From Pseudomonadota bacterium (GTDB taxonomy: Bacteria; Pseudomonadota; Gammaproteobacteria; Acidithiobacillales; Acidithiobacillaceae): 64,000 bases of DNA. Made by a program: the position numbers and the translations under genes. The notes below the pieces were generated by a model that saw only the letters and a program-made list of their open reading frames with translations, was not told the origin of the DNA and did no database searches. The DNA lies in contig JAKARO010000002.1 in NCBI GenBank assembly GCA_021821885.1, positions 1 to 64,000 on the forward strand, given 5' to 3'. This document shows, one piece after another, positions 49,708 through 57,288 of this stretch. The stretch's first letter is position 1. Each line of letters starts with the position of its first letter.

Positions 49708-50364
49708 ATGTCTAAATGCAATTCTTTGCGGAAAAGTCTCTCCTTCAGGGGTGCCCTGGCGGGAGCCGGTACTGTGGCGCTGGCCGTACTGTCGGTTTCG
49801 GCTGCGTCGGCTGCCACAAAAGCTCCTCTTCCGATGCCCTCCATCGTGGAGCATTCCTGTATGGTCTGCCATGGTGGTATGGGAGAGAATACGATTTACC
49901 CCATCGTGCCCAGGCTTGCCGGACAGCAGGTCCAGTATCTGGAATGGCAGCTGAAACAGTTCCACAAGCACACCCGTGCGGACCAGAACGGGCAGATCTA
50001 CATGTGGCCGGTGGCCCAGGCACTGACGCCTGCGGACATCAATACGCTGGCGAAGTACTACTCATCCCAGAAGCCCATGCACAGTGAAACCCCAGCAAGG
50101 CCGGAAGCCGCTGCCGGAGAGAAAATCTTCATGAATGGCATCGGTGCCAATGTCCCGGCCTGTATGGCCTGCCACGGTCCGACCGCTGGTGGCATCGGTA
50201 CGTTCCCCCGTCTGGCGGGACAGCGCTACCACTATATCATCCAGCAGCTGAAGTATTTCCACAAAGGCGAACGGGTGAATCCCATCATGCAGCCTATTGC
50301 AGCGGCGCTGACGGTCCCTGAGATGCACGACCTCGCAGCGTACCTGTCCAGTCTGAAGAATTGA
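49708..50364 (+). CDS. Diheme cytochrome c4 family protein
   Basis: The protein has 218 residues. After a signal peptide (ends near SAASA, residue 35) there are two cytochrome c domains, with CMVCHGG at 51-57 and CMACHGP in the second half. The tandem domains and the pattern PRLAGQ...YLEWQLKQF, PRLAGQ...YIIQQLKYF are typical of cytochrome c4. In Acidithiobacillus such proteins (CycA/Cyc1) pass electrons between outer-membrane cytochromes, bc1 and oxidase. It begins 17 bases after the cyc2-like stop. Confidence 0.88.
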   Translation: MSKCNSLRKSLSFRGALAGAGTVALAVLSVSAASAATKAPLPMPSIVEHSCMVCHGGMGENTIYPIVPRLAGQQVQYLEWQLKQFHKHTRADQNGQIYMWPVAQALTPADINTLAKYYSSQKPMHSETPARPEAAAGEKIFMNGIGANVPACMACHGPTAGGIGTFPRLAGQRYHYIIQQLKYFHKGERVNPIMQPIAAALTVPEMHDLAAYLSSLKN

Positions 50365-50426
50365 TGGGCATAAGGACCGGTTCCGGTCCCGTACGGGAAA
50401 AGCAGTTCTGATCCGGTTCTCAAACC

Positions 50427-50448
50427 GGCATGGCCTTCGGGCCATGCC
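50427..50448 (+). promoter_or_regulatory. Hairpin with a UUCG tetraloop between the two cytochrome genes
   Basis: GGCATGGCC and GGCCATGCC form a perfect 9-bp stem closed by TTCG, one of the most stable RNA loops. It lies between the two cytochrome c4 genes, 20 bases before the second ATG. No T run, so it is more likely an RNA stability or processing element than a terminator. Confidence 0.75.
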
Positions 50449-50467
50449 ACCAACCCAAGGTGACTCT

Positions 50468-51226
50468 ATGACAGGAAAAAAGTTGTCGTTGTTCGCGGTA
50501 CCCTGGCTGGTTGCGTTTTCGCTGCCTCCGGCTGCCAGTGCAGCGGTTGCAGCCAAGGCCGTGTCGGGAAAAGCGGTTTCGGCTGCTGTTTCGGCAGCAA
50601 CGGCGTCTTCAGCTTCGGCTGCCGGCGCAGCTTCTGCCAGTAGTACGTCTGCAGCTCCGGCTGCTGCCGCTGCCACAACGGTGGGTGGGGTGCCGGCTAT
50701 CGTACAGTCGACCTGTATGGCCTGCCATGGCATGCAGGGAATTGCCGCCGATGGAGGGATGTTTCCCAACCTGGCGGGTCAGGTACCCCAGTACCTGATG
50801 CGGCAGCTGCACCACTTCCAGACCCATGTCCGCGCGGATCCTGATGCGCCGATCATGTGGGGCATGGCTGCCCCCCTGACGCCTGCCCAGATCAGCCAGG
50901 TTGTGGCATATTTTTCTGCCCAGAAACCGGCCACCGGGCATGTGTATGATGCGAAGCTGGTGGCGGAAGGCCAGAAGCTCTACTACGGCGGACTTCCCGC
51001 GAAGCATATGCCCGCGTGTATGGCCTGCCATGGAACGGGGCTGGCTGGACTTCCTCCCTTCTTCCCGAGACTTGCCGGGCAGAAACGGACCTACGTCATC
51101 AACCAGCTGACCTATTTCAAGAGTGGTCAAAGGGTAGCTACCCATAAAGGAATCATGAACTATATCGCTTCAAGACTGACTCCGCAGCAGATTACCGAGC
51201 TGGCTGCGTTTATTAGATCCCGGTGA
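50468..51226 (+). CDS. cycA: Cytochrome c4-like protein with an Ala/Ser-rich linker
   Basis: The protein has 252 residues. The signal peptide is followed by a low-complexity stretch of about 45 residues made almost only of Ala, Ser, Val and Thr. Two cytochrome domains follow (CMACHGM near residue 86 and CMACHGT in the second half). The gene sits directly before sdr-petABC, the position of cycA in the Acidithiobacillus pet operons. The linker may let the heme domains reach from a membrane-bound or crowded partner (inference). It precedes the short-chain dehydrogenase gene by 6 bases. Confidence 0.85.
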   Translation: MTGKKLSLFAVPWLVAFSLPPAASAAVAAKAVSGKAVSAAVSAATASSASAAGAASASSTSAAPAAAAATTVGGVPAIVQSTCMACHGMQGIAADGGMFPNLAGQVPQYLMRQLHHFQTHVRADPDAPIMWGMAAPLTPAQISQVVAYFSAQKPATGHVYDAKLVAEGQKLYYGGLPAKHMPACMACHGTGLAGLPPFFPRLAGQKRTYVINQLTYFKSGQRVATHKGIMNYIASRLTPQQITELAAFIRSR

Positions 51227-51232
51227 TTTTCT

Positions 51233-52042
51233 ATGAAAATGGATGAAAACGCAAGTCCCGAGAAACCCGGAATGCTGGGTGGCAAAACCATTCTGGTCAC
51301 TGGCGCCGGAGAGGGAATCGGCAAGGCAGTCTCCCTCGAATACGCACGGCAGGGCGCAACTGTCATCCTGCTGGGAAAGACCAAGCGCAATCTGGAAGGG
51401 GTATACGATGAAATAAAAGATTCCGGCTATCCGGAACCGGCCATACTGGTCGTAGACCTGTCCGAGCCCAGGAGCGATGCCTTCAAGACGATTGGGGCAG
51501 CCATCGCCAGTGAATTCGGGAGTCTGGATGGTATTGTCCACAATGCCGCAGAACTGGGCATGCTGACCCCGCTGGAGATGTACGATGGTGATCTGTGGGA
51601 CCAGGTTTTTCAGGTCAATGTGAAGGCCCCTCTGCAGATCCACCAGCAGTGTCTGGGGCTGATGCGGGAAAGCGTCTATGCCTCGATCATCTTTACGACG
51701 GACGAATCGGGCAGAAAGCCGAAGGGGTACTGGGGAGCGTACGGCATCAGCAAGGCTGCGGTTCTCCATATGGGAAAAATGATGGCTATCGAGTATGCCA
51801 ATACGTCCATCCGGGTCAATGTTGTGGATCCCGGACCCTGCAGGACCGGTCTGCGACTCATGACGCATCCCGGAATGCCGATGAAAAGCTATGTTCCCCC
51901 CGAAGCCATCACCGGGATTTATACCCGTCTGATGACCGACGAGGTCCAGGCGCACAATGGGGAGGTCTTTTTTGCCCAGGAGTGGATCAATCCGGAGCTG
52001 GATGACCGGACAGAAAGTGATCTGGCAGCACTGGCACATTAA
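51233..52042 (+). CDS. sdrA: Short-chain dehydrogenase (SdrA type)
   Basis: The protein has 269 residues. The Rossmann motif TGAGEGIGKAV, the VHNAAELG stretch and the catalytic YGISK are present. Ser at the usual position before the Tyr is in TTDESGRK. The gene between a cytochrome c4 and petA is the signature of the Acidithiobacillus pet operons, where it is called sdrA. Its substrate is unknown. No signal peptide, so cytosolic. Confidence 0.85.
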   Translation: MKMDENASPEKPGMLGGKTILVTGAGEGIGKAVSLEYARQGATVILLGKTKRNLEGVYDEIKDSGYPEPAILVVDLSEPRSDAFKTIGAAIASEFGSLDGIVHNAAELGMLTPLEMYDGDLWDQVFQVNVKAPLQIHQQCLGLMRESVYASIIFTTDESGRKPKGYWGAYGISKAAVLHMGKMMAIEYANTSIRVNVVDPGPCRTGLRLMTHPGMPMKSYVPPEAITGIYTRLMTDEVQAHNGEVFFAQEWINPELDDRTESDLAALAH

Positions 52043-52069
52043 TCAGACATCTTTGACAGGACGTTACCC

Positions 52070-52711
52070 ATGACAGAAGACATAAAGAACACCCAGAAAA
52101 GCATAGAACCGCAGACTTCACCTGCGGTGATTACGCGACGCCGCTTCCTTACTGCAATGACAGCTGTGACCGGAACTGCCGTGGCTGGCGCCGTGGTCGT
52201 TCCGATGGTCCAGTCCCTGGAACCCACCGCAGCCGCTTCGGCCCTGGCCACGACCACGGTTGATCTGACTCCCATTGAGCCGGGCATGCAGGTCACGGCC
52301 ATGTGGCAGGAAAAACCGATTATTGTGATCAACCGTACACCAGAGATGCTGGCCACGCTGGATGAGACCATGCAAAAAGGGCTTCTGAAGGATCCCAACT
52401 GCACGGTTCCCCAGCAGCCACCCTACTGCAAGAACAAGTACCGTTCGCGCATACCGGAATGGTATGTGGGGATTCGCATCTGCAACCATCTCTGCTGCAT
52501 TCCCCATTACCGCCCGAAAAAGGGCAGTGTCGCCCCCTGGTGGCTGGGTGGTTTCCACTGCCCGTGCCATGGGTCCATGTATGACCTTTCCTGCCGGGTA
52601 ATCAAGGGTTCTCCCGCCCCCCACAACATGGCCGTGCCAGAGTATGAAATTGACATTGCCAAGAAGAAGGTGGTGGTGACCCATATGTATCCGCTGGCAC
52701 ATCTCTGCTGA
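52070..52711 (+). CDS. petA: Rieske Fe-S subunit of the bc1 complex
   Basis: The protein has 213 residues. A twin-Arg signal/anchor (TRRRFLTAM, helix at 29-49) inserts it in the membrane. Cluster ligands are in CNHLCCIPH (Cys138, His140) and CPCHGSMYD (Cys164, His167), with disulfide Cys143 and Cys166. The usual CTHLGC has become CNHLCC, with an extra Cys at the normal Gly. A 25-residue insertion with Cys111 and Cys120 lies before the cluster region. It starts the petABC run and is followed by petB after 26 bases. Confidence 0.93.
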   Translation: MTEDIKNTQKSIEPQTSPAVITRRRFLTAMTAVTGTAVAGAVVVPMVQSLEPTAAASALATTTVDLTPIEPGMQVTAMWQEKPIIVINRTPEMLATLDETMQKGLLKDPNCTVPQQPPYCKNKYRSRIPEWYVGIRICNHLCCIPHYRPKKGSVAPWWLGGFHCPCHGSMYDLSCRVIKGSPAPHNMAVPEYEIDIAKKKVVVTHMYPLAHLC

Positions 52712-52737
52712 TCCGTGCAAAGGAAAAGGAGGCAAAA

Positions 52738-53952
52738 ATGGGTCTGAAAGAGTGGGTTTACAAGCGGTCTCCGCTTCCTGAAATGTGGCGTGAGCACATG
52801 GCGGAGTACTATGCTCCCAAGAACTTCAATATTTTTTATTACGCAGGGTCTCTCCTGCTACTGATGGTGGCGCTCCAGTTCCTCTCCGGATTTCTGGTTC
52901 TGGCGCATTATATCCCCTCCGCTGAGAATGCCTACAATTCCGTGTTTGGCATCATGTACGATGTGAAATACGGCTGGCTGATGCAGTACATGCACATCGA
53001 CGGGTCTTCACTGATTTTCGTCCTGCTGTATGTGCACATGGCCCGTGGGATGCTCTATGGCTCCTACAAGGCGCCCCGGGAACTGGTCTGGCTGATCGGG
53101 TACACCCTCTATCTGGTGTTTATGGCCGAATCGTTCTTCGGCTACGTGCTGCCCTACTCGAACCTGTCCTATTGGGCGGGAACGGTGATCACCTCCCTGC
53201 TCAAGTCCATACCCTTTATCGGCGGATGGGTCACGACCATTGCCCGCGGTGGTCCGGGCATCAGCGGGGATACCCTGGGCCGTTTCATGGCGCTGCACGT
53301 CACGCTGGTGTTTATCCTGATTCTCGGTCTGATCGCCGTGCACATCCTCTATCTGCACAAGGTTGGTTCGAACAATCCGGACGGCATTGATATCAAGGAA
53401 AACAAGGACAGTGATGGCCATCCGCTGGACGGGATTCCCTTCCATCCATACTATTCCGTCAAGGATCTTTCCGGATTCGGGGTCTGGCTGTTCATTTTTT
53501 CAGCAATCATTTTCTATGCCCCGACGTTCCATCACATCTTTCTTGAGCGCACCATGTCGACCCCGGCCAACGCACTCAAGAGTCTTCCGGATGTGACGCC
53601 ACCCTGGTATCTCTCGCCGTTCTACGCGATGCTCCGCTCCATTCCCAACAAAACGGGCGGTATTCTGGTGATGGTGTTTGCGGTGCTGGTACCTTTCATC
53701 CTGCCCTGGCTGGACCGCAATCCGGTCCGTTCCACCCGGTACCGTCCGGTGACCAGGATCATGCTCATCATCTTCTTTATCAACTTTTTCGTGCTGGCCT
53801 GGGTGGGGGAGCAGCCTCCGCTGCCGAAGTTTTTCCTCACGGAGCGTCTGGGTACGGCAATCTATGTCGGCTTTTTCCTGCTGCTCCCCATCGTGACGAT
53901 GTTTGAGCCCACGCGAAAACCGCCGGCCCGGGTCCGTTACCGTGCACACTGA
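52738..53952 (+). CDS. petB: Cytochrome b of the bc1 complex
   Basis: The protein has 404 residues with at least eight membrane helices and the His pairs of the two hemes on helices B and D. The Qo-site motif that is normally PEWY reads PPWY here (residues 288-291, 53599-53610), followed by LSPFYAMLRSIPNKTGG. The Glu of this motif takes part in proton release during quinol oxidation, so its loss is notable. It may reflect operation at low pH or in the reverse direction (inference). petC follows 30 bases later. Confidence 0.95.
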   Translation: MGLKEWVYKRSPLPEMWREHMAEYYAPKNFNIFYYAGSLLLLMVALQFLSGFLVLAHYIPSAENAYNSVFGIMYDVKYGWLMQYMHIDGSSLIFVLLYVHMARGMLYGSYKAPRELVWLIGYTLYLVFMAESFFGYVLPYSNLSYWAGTVITSLLKSIPFIGGWVTTIARGGPGISGDTLGRFMALHVTLVFILILGLIAVHILYLHKVGSNNPDGIDIKENKDSDGHPLDGIPFHPYYSVKDLSGFGVWLFIFSAIIFYAPTFHHIFLERTMSTPANALKSLPDVTPPWYLSPFYAMLRSIPNKTGGILVMVFAVLVPFILPWLDRNPVRSTRYRPVTRIMLIIFFINFFVLAWVGEQPPLPKFFLTERLGTAIYVGFFLLLPIVTMFEPTRKPPARVRYRAH

Positions 53953-53982
53953 CACCGGCACGCAGAGAAGAAAGGACGATTT

Positions 53983-54684
53983 ATGAAAAAGCTTCTTGTC
54001 ATTGGTACCCTGGTGGCTGGGCTCGGTATGGGGAGTCTGGTGGCGGCGGAGGCAGCAACAGCTCCGGTGCTTATGAAGCCGAAGTACACCTACGACGCCA
54101 AAACCATTATTGCGGGAGCCAAGCTGTTTGCCATGCACTGCATGGTCTGCCACTCTGTCCAGTTTATGCGCTACGAGTTCCTCACCCAGGATCTTGGCAT
54201 GTCCAAGGCAGATGTCCACAAGTACATCATGCTGCCGACTGGAGCGGGATATAAGGCAAACATGATCTCTGCCATGCCGGTCAACATGGCCAGCAAATGG
54301 TTCGGACGCCCACCGCCAGATCTCAGCCAGATGGAGCGTTACAAAAGCCAGGACTGGATCTATACCTACCTGCTTTCGTTCTACCAGGATTCGAAAAGAC
54401 CTTCGGGATGGAACAACCATGTGTTTCCCAACGTGGCCATGCCAGATGTTTTGGCCCCGATAGGCGGGACGTGGAGCAAGGACGGCAAGCTCCTGAAGGC
54501 AGGCGATGAGTCTCAGCAGAAGTTCCGGAAACAGGTGACCGACATTGTCGCTTTCCTGCGGTTCGTTTCGGATCCTTCAGTGGTCCAGCGGCATGAGTTT
54601 GGGCCATGGGTCCTTGGGCTCTTTGCGCTGTTTACGATTTTCGCCTACCTGCTCAAGAAGGCGTACTGGAAGGATGTGAAGTAG
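53983..54684 (+). CDS. petC: Cytochrome c1 of the bc1 complex
   Basis: The protein has 233 residues. Signal peptide (residues 1-24), heme site CMVCHSVQFMRY, the Met-ligand region near AMPVNMASKWFG, and a C-terminal membrane anchor (GPWVLGLFALFTIFAYLLKK). It accepts electrons from the Rieske protein or, in reverse operation, donates to it. It ends the petABC run. The next gene (HiPIP) lies after a 409-base structured interval. Confidence 0.94.
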   Translation: MKKLLVIGTLVAGLGMGSLVAAEAATAPVLMKPKYTYDAKTIIAGAKLFAMHCMVCHSVQFMRYEFLTQDLGMSKADVHKYIMLPTGAGYKANMISAMPVNMASKWFGRPPPDLSQMERYKSQDWIYTYLLSFYQDSKRPSGWNNHVFPNVAMPDVLAPIGGTWSKDGKLLKAGDESQQKFRKQVTDIVAFLRFVSDPSVVQRHEFGPWVLGLFALFTIFAYLLKKAYWKDVK

Positions 54685-54890
54685 GGCGGCTAGCCTGCGG
54701 GTTTCCGGGTGGCATCTGCGCCAGGGGGTACGCAGGCTGGATTGGGAAGGAAAACCGGCTGCCAGTTTGCACGGGCCGGACGTGGTTGCGACAGGATGGC
54801 TCCCCAGTCCCGGACTGGATGGAAATCTGGTGCCAAACGCTCGCCGTCATCAAAGCTGGCGTCGGTTACGGATGTTCCCAGGGGAGAAAA

Positions 54891-54945
54891 TGCACCGCAG
54901 GGTGCACGTTACAAGGTCCGCAAGGACACGGAGCCGAAAGGCTCC
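54891..54945 (+). ncRNA. Three consecutive tetraloop hairpins upstream of the HiPIP gene
   Basis: Within 55 bases the plus strand forms TGCACC-GCAG-GGTGCA (54891-54906), GTCC-GCAA-GGAC (54916-54927) and GGAGCC-GAAA-GGCTCC (54930-54945). Two of the loops are GNRA tetraloops. Further down, CCGCC...GGCGG and TCCCG...CGGGA can pair just before the Shine-Dalgarno sequence of the HiPIP gene. The 409 bases between petC and HiPIP hold no supported gene. I recognise no known riboswitch. It could be a leader or processing region. Confidence 0.5.
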
Positions 54946-55093
54946 ATCTATTCTGGAAACGGCTTTGACAAAGATGATGCGGGGTGTCCCGTACAACTGG
55001 AAGAAGTCGCTGTAGTGCTGTTCTGCCGCCTCCCTGTCCCGAAGTCCGACGGGAAAGGCGGTGCCCCACGGAAAGATGTAAAGGAGAACTGTA

Positions 55094-55411
55094 ATGGAAA
55101 GAAAAAAAGATGGAATTGGGAGCCAAAAACCGCAGGTCATGACGCGTCGTGAGCTGCTCCGTGGAATGGCCGTAACGGCCGGTGTTCTTGCGGCTGGTGC
55201 AGCCGCCGGGATCGGTCCGATTGGTATTGCTGAAGCGGGAAAGTGCCCGGGGATGACGCCCAAGGCGACCCTGCACTATCAGGACCACCCCAATGGAGCA
55301 CAGCACTGCGCGGTGTGTACCAACTTTATCGCTCCAGGCTGCTGCAAGGTTGTGGCTGGTCCGGTTGTTCCGACCGGGTACTGCCTGGCATTTTCCCCCA
55401 AAGCTGCCTGA
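55094..55411 (+). CDS. hip: High-potential iron-sulfur protein (HiPIP/Iro-like), copy 1
   Basis: The protein has 105 residues. AAAGGAG lies before the ATG. A twin-Arg signal (TRRELLRGM, then an Ala/Gly-rich stretch) ends near residue 49. The mature part carries the four-Cys pattern HCAVCTNFIAPGCCKVV...GYC (Cys72, 75, 83 or 84, 97), which holds a 4Fe-4S cluster as in Iro of Acidithiobacillus. An extra Cys51 and the CC pair are unusual. It is a periplasmic electron carrier placed after petABC, as hip is in pet operon II of Acidithiobacillus. A second copy lies at 56231. Confidence 0.88.
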   Translation: MERKKDGIGSQKPQVMTRRELLRGMAVTAGVLAAGAAAGIGPIGIAEAGKCPGMTPKATLHYQDHPNGAQHCAVCTNFIAPGCCKVVAGPVVPTGYCLAFSPKAA

Positions 55412-55433
55412 GGGTATGATCTGAAGGGGTATT

Positions 55434-55459
55434 CCCATCCGGTTCAGGAACCGGATGGG
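55434..55459 (+). terminator. 11-bp hairpin after HiPIP copy 1
   Basis: CCCATCCGGTT and AACCGGATGGG pair perfectly around CAGG. No T run follows (GGAAATAT). It may stop some transcription or protect the upstream message. It lies 22 bases after the HiPIP stop. Confidence 0.6.
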
Positions 55460-55627
55460 GAAATATCCATGGGGCTCTGGTGACCTGCCAGGGCCGGATG
55501 GACAAACAGGCTGCAGGGTGCCTGTCCGGAGGTTCGGTTCTCCCATGGACCGGGAGTGTGGCCGTGCCGGCAGCCTGGAGCCTGGTGTTTCAGCCGGGCC
55601 ATGCTGACCATAAAAAAGGAGTACGCC

Positions 55628-56074
55628 ATGAAGAGAAAAATGACTGTCATTGCGGGTGCTACAGCGGCTGGAATGCTTGCCCTCATGGGCTTGACGGGAA
55701 CGGCCATGGGCGCCGATGCCGGAAAGGTCATGCAGCAGACGATCCATCGCGGTTCCCTGCTTTTTGCCTCCTCTGCCCTTGGGAGTAATGGCCGGTCCTG
55801 CATGACCTGCCACCGGGGGGGAGGCATGGTCCAGGGGCGGCTTCCCAACGGCAAGATCATTCCAAGCCTCAAGGGAGTCGCCGCAAAATTCCCGCAGTAC
55901 AATGCCAAGGCTGGAAAAGTCATCACCCTGGACATGAGAATCAATTCCTGCATCCAGAATGCGCTGGGTGGAATGCCCCTAAGCTACAATGGGAAGAGAA
56001 TGGTGGCCATGGTCTCCTATCTGACTTCCCTGTCGGAGGGAAACCGTATCCAGCTGGCAGGCGCGAAGTCCTGA
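55628..56074 (+). CDS. Single-heme c-type cytochrome
   Basis: The protein has 148 residues. AAAGGAG lies 8 bases before the ATG. Signal peptide (ends near residue 28), heme site CMTCH (Cys58, Cys61, His62), and a second half with RINSCIQNALGGMPLSYNGK and MVAMVSYLTSL that resembles SoxA/SoxX-like cytochromes. A third Cys (in RINSC) is conserved in that group. It probably moves electrons in the periplasm. It lies between two HiPIP copies with a large hairpin after it. Confidence 0.8.
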   Translation: MKRKMTVIAGATAAGMLALMGLTGTAMGADAGKVMQQTIHRGSLLFASSALGSNGRSCMTCHRGGGMVQGRLPNGKIIPSLKGVAAKFPQYNAKAGKVITLDMRINSCIQNALGGMPLSYNGKRMVAMVSYLTSLSEGNRIQLAGAKS

Positions 56075-56133
56075 GGCGGCTGGCCTGAGGCTGCTGTCCG
56101 GAGGCAGGCGGCTGGTGCTGCGATCCTCCGGCA

Positions 56134-56172
56134 GCAGACATCCGGCAGGCAGACTGCCTGCCGGATGTCTGC
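56134..56172 (+). terminator. 19-bp perfect hairpin between cytochrome c and HiPIP copy 2
   Basis: GCAGACATCCGGCAGGCAG and CTGCCTGCCGGATGTCTGC are exact reverse complements with one base between them, so a stem of about 18 bp with a 3-base loop can form. It is followed by CCCCAGGATTTT, not a clean T run. As RNA it would be a very strong stop or processing site. As DNA it could be a palindromic binding site. Confidence 0.75.
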
Positions 56173-56230
56173 CCCCAGGATTTTCCGGGCACAGGGGGTG
56201 TCACCTCGGGAATGGCAAAGGAGAACCACA

Positions 56231-56548
56231 ATGGACACTGAAAAAGATGGAAACGGGAGTCCCAAACTGGAGGTCATGACGCGTCGTAAGCTGCTCCGTG
56301 GAATGGCCGTAACGGCCGGTGTTCTTGCGGCTGGTGCAGCCGCCGGGATCGGTCCGATTGGTATCGCCGAAGCGGGAAAATGCCCCGGCACCACACCCAA
56401 GGCTGCGGTGGCCTACCAGGATCATCCGAATGGCGCAAAGCACTGTGCGACCTGCGCATTTTTTATTGCTCCAGGCTGCTGCAAAGTTGTCGCTGGGCCA
56501 GTTGTTGCGTCTGGATACTGCAAGGCCTTCTCGCCAAAGATGGCCTGA
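56231..56548 (+). CDS. High-potential iron-sulfur protein (HiPIP/Iro-like), copy 2
   Basis: The protein has 105 residues, the same length as copy 1. The signal region (TRRKLLRGM onward) is almost identical to copy 1 at the DNA level. The mature part keeps all Cys (51, 72, 75, 83, 84, 97) but differs at many positions (HCATCAFFIAPGCC, GYCKAF). The two probably work with different partners or potentials. AAAGGAG precedes the ATG. A hairpin with a T-rich arm follows the gene at 56571-56596. Confidence 0.88.
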   Translation: MDTEKDGNGSPKLEVMTRRKLLRGMAVTAGVLAAGAAAGIGPIGIAEAGKCPGTTPKAAVAYQDHPNGAKHCATCAFFIAPGCCKVVAGPVVASGYCKAFSPKMA

Positions 56549-56570
56549 CCGGCCGGGCCGATGGCCGCTG

Positions 56571-56596
56571 CCCCTTTTTCCCCCAGGGAAAAGGGG
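56571..56596 (+). terminator. Hairpin after HiPIP copy 2
   Basis: CCCCTTTTTCCC can pair with GGGAAAAGGGG around CCA with one bulged T. ATTTCTGTCTG follows. This marks the likely end of the electron-transfer cluster. Confidence 0.55.
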
Positions 56597-56757
56597 ATTT
56601 CTGTCTGGGCCGCTACTTGATCCGGCTGCTATCCCGGGCTGCCAAAGGATTGTCGCTATAGCTATAGAGATGTTTTATGATGTTCCGGAATGCTTTCCGG
56701 AGCCTGTATTCTGTCACGGGCCATAAAGGCCGCATCAAGGCATGGAGGATCACCTGA

Positions 56758-57177
56758 ATGGGCAGTAGAGGGTTGTTGATGTCTGGAGTTCCAATCATTG
56801 CGGTGCTTCTGCTGGGTGGGTGCGGGACGGATGGTGGTGCCCAGAAACTCCAGAATGTGGCCTATGAAGGCATGGCCAGCCAGAACCAGATGCAGCAGAT
56901 TGCTGTTCTTCCGCATGCCGTGGCTGCACAGCCGGCCACTGTCCCGCCTTCCGTTTCCGGAGCGTACCAGGCACCTGAAGTGCCCCGCGCTTCCCTGATC
57001 CAGCCGGCTGTTCCACAGGCTTCAGAAGCCGGTGTTACCCTGGGTTCCAGATATCCCTGCGGTCTGGTGATCAAGATCCGTGGCCCGCTGGCCAAGGTTC
57101 AGCGTGGTTACAGAACCTACTGGATTTCTATTTCCAGGCTGAAAACCACTGCCTCGGTGAACCAGTGCGTAGAGTAG
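56758..57177 (+). CDS. Small lipoprotein of unknown function
   Basis: The protein has 139 residues. GGAGG lies 11 bases before the ATG. The signal peptide ends in the lipobox LLGGC (Cys near residue 22). The middle is rich in Ala, Pro, Gln and Val without known domain. The last 45 residues (YPCGLVIKIRGPLAKVQRGY, then YWISISRLKTT) are more ordered and contain two Cys. Probably anchored in the outer membrane. No homologue recognised. Confidence 0.6.
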   Translation: MGSRGLLMSGVPIIAVLLLGGCGTDGGAQKLQNVAYEGMASQNQMQQIAVLPHAVAAQPATVPPSVSGAYQAPEVPRASLIQPAVPQASEAGVTLGSRYPCGLVIKIRGPLAKVQRGYRTYWISISRLKTTASVNQCVE

Positions 57178-57288
57178 CCGCTGTGCCAGCCAATTCCGGG
57201 ATGTTTCTGGCGCACAGGAATCGCAAGGCCGGGAAGCTGCTGCCCGGACAGATCCGGAACCCTAACCGTCCGGAGGGTGGTGACACAG

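Noticed and set aside
54709-55152. Open frame of 147 codons between petC and the HiPIP gene
   Set aside because: It overlaps the HiPIP start in another frame, has no domain, and the region folds into several hairpins, which fits an untranslated RNA better.
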